In this document: in pieces, positions 19,023-22,101 of the stretch | Layout of the letters: each line of letters starts with the position of its first letter | How positions within the stretch are numbered: the stretch's first letter is position 1 | DNA from: Welwitschia mirabilis | Taxonomy: Eukaryota > Gnetophyta > Gnetopsida > Welwitschiales | Direction of reading: 5' to 3' | Assembly: GCA_051453625.1 (NCBI GenBank) | Contig: JBOZIK010000001.1 | Location: 255,311,708 to 255,333,808 of the forward strand | DNA: 22,101 nt | The notes under the pieces: generated by a model | What the model was told of the DNA's origin: nothing | The model's input: only the letters and a program-made list of their open reading frames with translations | Databases searched by the model: none | Translations under genes and position numbers: made by a program

Positions 19023-19526
19023 AGGTAATATTTAAAAATTATGAAAATATTGAAGAAGCTTATGAACAATTATATTTTCTTTGTGAAGATTTAGCTTTTA
19101 AAAATAAGGATTTAAGGTGTGAATTATTGTCTCTATAAACTAAGCTTAACTTAGTCAACAAAGAGTTGGAGAAGTCCATTGAAAGTCTTGCAGGTGCAAA
19201 TAAAACTGATTATCTTTTCTTAAGGAAGTTATAGAATGCAAGGAAATGCAATTCTACTACCTCATATCAATTTAACAATGTAAATTTAATTTAAATTCTT
19301 TTCATATTTGATGTTTTTATTATGGAGACCTAAGGCATGTTAGATTTTCTTGTTCCATCAAAAAGGGAAATTTTTCCTATTATACAAGTGATAAATTTTT
19401 GTGGAAATTAAAAGTAATGAACAATCAATCTATCATCAAGCAAAGATGGGTTAAAAAGGAATCTATCAAAGGATTACTTGATCAGATCACTTTTAAAGAA
19501 AGGGAGCATCCTAGATGATTCCTAGA
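19023..19526 (+). pseudogene. Gag coiled-coil linker and second zinc knuckle
   Basis: Continues gag. The block NIEEAYEQLYFLCEDLAFKN and the following NLVNKELEKSIESLAG (about 19043-19195) form the coiled coil seen at the same place in the left element. A second knuckle at 19312-19353 reads CFYYGDLRHVRFSC: C-X2-Y-X4-H-X4-C, with Tyr in place of the second Cys (TGT to TAT). RWVKKESIKG and DQITFKEREHPR follow up to the 830-N gap. The two-knuckle layout matches the left gag. Confidence 0.75.
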
Positions 19527-20356
19527 NNNNNNNNNNNNNNNNNNNNNNNNNNNNNNNNNNNNNNNNNNNNNNNNNNNNNNNNNNNNNNNNNNNNNNNNNN
19601 NNNNNNNNNNNNNNNNNNNNNNNNNNNNNNNNNNNNNNNNNNNNNNNNNNNNNNNNNNNNNNNNNNNNNNNNNNNNNNNNNNNNNNNNNNNNNNNNNNNN
19701 NNNNNNNNNNNNNNNNNNNNNNNNNNNNNNNNNNNNNNNNNNNNNNNNNNNNNNNNNNNNNNNNNNNNNNNNNNNNNNNNNNNNNNNNNNNNNNNNNNNN
19801 NNNNNNNNNNNNNNNNNNNNNNNNNNNNNNNNNNNNNNNNNNNNNNNNNNNNNNNNNNNNNNNNNNNNNNNNNNNNNNNNNNNNNNNNNNNNNNNNNNNN
19901 NNNNNNNNNNNNNNNNNNNNNNNNNNNNNNNNNNNNNNNNNNNNNNNNNNNNNNNNNNNNNNNNNNNNNNNNNNNNNNNNNNNNNNNNNNNNNNNNNNNN
20001 NNNNNNNNNNNNNNNNNNNNNNNNNNNNNNNNNNNNNNNNNNNNNNNNNNNNNNNNNNNNNNNNNNNNNNNNNNNNNNNNNNNNNNNNNNNNNNNNNNNN
20101 NNNNNNNNNNNNNNNNNNNNNNNNNNNNNNNNNNNNNNNNNNNNNNNNNNNNNNNNNNNNNNNNNNNNNNNNNNNNNNNNNNNNNNNNNNNNNNNNNNNN
20201 NNNNNNNNNNNNNNNNNNNNNNNNNNNNNNNNNNNNNNNNNNNNNNNNNNNNNNNNNNNNNNNNNNNNNNNNNNNNNNNNNNNNNNNNNNNNNNNNNNNN
20301 NNNNNNNNNNNNNNNNNNNNNNNNNNNNNNNNNNNNNNNNNNNNNNNNNNNNNNNN
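19527..20356. other. Assembly gap (830 N)
   Basis: Run of N. Protease and the start of the pre-integrase domain would be expected here. Confidence 1.
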
Positions 20357-20745
20357 TGAGTATTTCTCAAATGTGCGATAAAGGGAATGTAGTTATTTTT
20401 AATAAAAATAAGTGTTTGATAAAGAATGAGTCTAGCAATAAGAATCTTTTGACTACCTATCATATAGGAAACTTGTATTCTATAGGAGATGAATCTAATG
20501 CTAAAGAGTTGTGTGGTTTTACTCAAGTAAGTCAAGAAGATCTTAGACATAGAAGAATGGGTCTTCCAACTATTTCAAACTTAAAGATCATCTCTCAACA
20601 TGAGTTCATTAGATATTCATCCAAACTTAGCTTTTTAAATTCTATCTTGTGTGAACAATGTTAAATAGGCAAATTCATAAAGTCTTCTATTAAGTCCATG
20701 TTTGAGATATGTTCACAAGGACCTCTAATATTATTTCACTTAGAT
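20357..20745 (+). pseudogene. GAG-pre-integrase domain and first integrase Asp
   Basis: An open frame to 20664 reads SISQMCDKGNVVIFNKNKC, LTTYHIGNLYSIGDES, then RHRRMGLPTISNLKI and ending CEQC. This is the HHCC zinc-binding module; the first His and both Cys are present, while the second His position is Leu. A TAA follows CEQC at a likely Gln position, then IGKFIKSSIKSMFEICSQG and PLILFHLD, where the final Asp is the expected first catalytic residue of integrase. A 10-N gap follows at once. Confidence 0.85.
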
Positions 20746-20755
20746 NNNNNNNNNN
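20746..20755. other. Assembly gap (10 N)
   Basis: Ten N between the first integrase Asp and the duplicated segment. Confidence 1.
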
Positions 20756-21062
20756 TTTTATGATTATTGATAACTTTATTCACTATACATGGATTGAATC
20801 TTTACTTTCTAAGCCTAATGCTTTTAATAAGCTTTGACATATTTACAAAAAGATTTAGAATAGAAAGAGCCTCATCATTGAGAAATGCAAGTCTAATCAT
20901 AAAAGATATTTTATGATGATTGATAACTTTATTCACTATACATGAATTGAATCTTTACTTTCTAAGCCTGATGCTTTTAATTAAGCTTTGACATCTTTAC
21001 AGAAAGATTCAGAATATGAAGAGCCTCATCATTAAGAAATGCAAGTCTAATCATAGAAAATA
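20756..21062 (+). repeat. Tandem duplication (about 153 bp) of integrase N-terminal segment
   Basis: Copy 1 is 20756-20908 and copy 2 is 20909-21062, about 92% identical by eye (about 12 differences including one inserted base). Both encode the integrase block IIDNFIHYTWIESLLSKP or a version with a stop for Trp (TGG to TGA in copy 2), ending near KSNH where the second catalytic Asp is expected; Asn is found instead. The third catalytic residue is absent. Confidence 0.9.
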
Positions 21063-21365
21063 TGGTGCTATCAATGATAAATTAACACTTGATTTATCAA
21101 AGGCTATGCATAAAAATTTGCTTAAAGAGATCAATTTCTTTCTAGTCTTATATCGTAGGAATGGTATTAACTAATCTAAGTATGTTAAGAAGTGTGTAAA
21201 GATGTACAAACTCAATTAAGCAAAAGATGTTTACACTTCCATGTCCACGTCCATAATAATTTAGCTTGATCATGTGTCAACAAACAGACAAATTGAAGAC
21301 ATGTTTATCAAGCCACTTTTAAAAGTAAGGTTTAAGCTTTTAAGGGTTGAGTTTGGCATAGGAAC
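21063..21365 (+). pseudogene. RT C-terminal piece fused in frame to RNase H tail
   Basis: One frame reads LSKAMHKNLLKEINFFLVLY (about 21096-21153), SKYVKKCVKMYKLN, VYTSMSTS and LDH. This is the region after the copia RT active site. It then continues without a frame break into VSTNRQIEDMFIKPLLKVRF and LLRVEFGIG (about 21270-21362), the end of copia RNase H. Three stops (two TAA, one TAG) sit at likely Gln positions. The bulk of RNase H, the RT catalytic core and most of integrase have been deleted. Confidence 0.85.
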
Positions 21366-21534
21366 ATGCCCAACCAAGGTATGATTTTTTTGGTTTAAAT
21401 TTAATATCAAAATTTGTACATTTTATTAAGTTTTTTAGTGCATTAAGAGCATCATTTTTTCCTTTCTAATGTTTTTTATGATTTCGATTTCATTTCTATT
21501 TAAAATTGTCATTTTTCTTCTTATCATTGGACCT
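21366..21534. other. Spacer after pol, no gene seen
   Basis: T-rich, no domain. Lies between the RNase H tail and the internal U3-like module. Confidence 0.5.
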
Positions 21535-21680
21535 CCCTATTACTTTAGGGGCCTGGACATCCACCTCCTTAGAAGTATGGATGTTCACCCACTTGAGAGT
21601 AGGTATCATGCTAAGTGGAGGCCAAATGTCTATCCCTTGAAAGGCCAAATGTCCACACACCTGCCAAATGCAAATTCACA
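21535..21680 (+). promoter_or_regulatory. U3-like cluster of GGACATCC/GGATGTTC motifs
   Basis: Copies: ctggacatccacctcc, gtatggatgttcaccc, ccaaatgtctatccc, ccaaatgtccacacac. The same motif family fills the U3 of the solo LTR at 16130-16500. It lies directly upstream of a TATA box and the accessory ORF. Confidence 0.55.
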
Positions 21681-21717
21681 TTTTATTCCACCGAAACCCT
21701 CCTCAGTTATCCACCTC

Positions 21718-21724
21718 TATAAAT
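21718..21724 (+). promoter_or_regulatory. TATA box of internal module upstream of accessory ORF
   Basis: CTCTATAAATTT, about 150 bp upstream of the ATG at 21873. The spacing is nearly the same as in the left element (1663-1670 to 1523). Confidence 0.5.
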
Positions 21725-21872
21725 TTGGTCATGCCCCCTTTCTTTTATCTCATCATGTCGCTTTCCAGTGGTCTAGTCCTCAGAAGTAAGTATTCCTTTC
21801 TTAGTTTATTTTATTGGTTTTTGTTTCTTTCTCAATAGCTTATTTCTTTTCTTATTCTTCTTCATTTCCATC

Positions 21873-22101
21873 ATGCCAAGGCAGAAGATCCTTATTTCAA
21901 GGAAAGAAAGAGGTAAAGATAAGGAAGTAAAGCCTATTTTTATAACTCCTAGGGCAAAGGCAAAGGCAATGTAGAGTAAAAGCTTCAACAAGAATCCTCT
22001 TACTCCAGAAAGGTTTATTTTTCAGGACCCTTTTAGACATTATTTAAATCTTTTATCCATATTGAAAGAGTTAGATTGGCCTTATATTTTCAACCCTCAT
22101 A
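21873..22101 (+). pseudogene. 3' accessory ORF, N-terminal part, runs off the window
   Basis: The ATG opens a basic N-terminus (MPRQKILISRKERGKDKEVK) with Lys/Ala repeats, a TAG at 21969-21971, then in the same frame NPLTPERFIFQDPFRHYLNL, LSILKELDWPY and IFNPH to the window edge. Position, basic start and the 'L..I..L....F' pattern match the N-terminus of the left accessory ORF. I infer the same env-like/plant-transposon class, but the diagnostic block would lie outside the window. One stop so far; the downstream state is unknown. Confidence 0.45.

Larger units (their letters stand above)
18125..22101 (+). mobile_element. Decayed Sirevirus-like Ty1/copia element (right element)
   Basis: Plus-strand order: gag with two zinc knuckles, 830-N gap, pre-integrase, duplicated integrase start, RT C-terminal piece, RNase H tail, U3-like internal module, start of an accessory ORF at the window edge. 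This mirrors the left element in the opposite orientation. Its own 5' LTR is not visible; the solo LTR at 16106-17369 may be a relative but is not joined to it by a PBS. Confidence 0.75.

Noticed and set aside
21469-21789. Plus-strand 106-residue open frame
   Set aside because: Spans the repeated GGACATCC-type motifs and the TATA box; more likely regulatory than coding.
21786-21838. Intron in the leader of the right accessory ORF (GTAAGT...CAATAG)
   Set aside because: 53 nt is shorter than usual plant introns, and the left element shows no matching one.
1-22101. tRNA or rRNA genes
   Set aside because: No cloverleaf-like or rRNA-like segment was recognised by eye; a covariance-model scan would be needed to exclude them fully.

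Overview
This is a nuclear plant DNA window. It is AT-rich, has six runs of N, and shows no intact host gene. Nearly everything recognisable is decayed retrotransposon sequence. The plant origin is inferred from Ty1/copia gag-pol fossils with an initiator-Met-type primer-binding site, a 3' accessory (env-like / 'putative plant transposon protein') ORF, Ty3/gypsy integrase debris, plant-style TATA boxes and splice-like signals, and long AT-rich intergenic stretches. The species cannot be told from the sequence.

Layout, left to right. (1) About 1-6072, minus strand: a Sirevirus-like copia element read right to left. It has a 5' LTR (4603 to about 6072), PBS (4589-4600), gag with two zinc knuckles and a coiled coil, a protease DSG motif, a duplicated pre-integrase segment around a 351-N gap, then loss of integrase/RT/RNase H. 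After that come an internal U3-like module with a TATA box, a broken acidic accessory ORF (457-1523) and two polypurine tracts. (2) 6321-7060, plus strand: an unidentified fossil reading frame of about 245 codons. (3) 7737-8122, minus strand: a gag fossil from a different copia lineage. (4) 8123-11639: AT-rich sequence with a perfect hairpin, a homopolymer block and a recent 73-bp tandem duplication. (5) 11640-12420, minus strand: a Ty3/gypsy integrase fossil. (6) 12836-14243: about 23 copies of a diverged 61-bp repeat, followed by a TATA box and a possible intron-rich decayed gene (14368 to about 16090). (7) 16106-17369: a solo LTR with a short target-site duplication. (8) 18125-22101, plus strand: a second Sirevirus-like copia element, the mirror of the first, with gag, pre-integrase, duplicated integrase start, and deletion-fused RT and RNase H ends. 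It also carries its own internal U3-like module with TATA and the start of an accessory ORF at the right edge.

The most interesting pattern links the LTRs to the internal modules. The left element's LTR and the DNA just upstream of its accessory ORF carry the same short palindromic motif family (GTCGACC/GGTCAAC). The solo LTR and the DNA just upstream of the right element's accessory ORF carry a different family (GGATGTCC/GGACATCC). In both cases the cluster is followed by a TATA box and then, 140-150 bp on, an ATG. This suggests an LTR-like internal promoter dedicated to the 3' ORF that changes together with its LTR. This is inference from one window; no expression data are available here.
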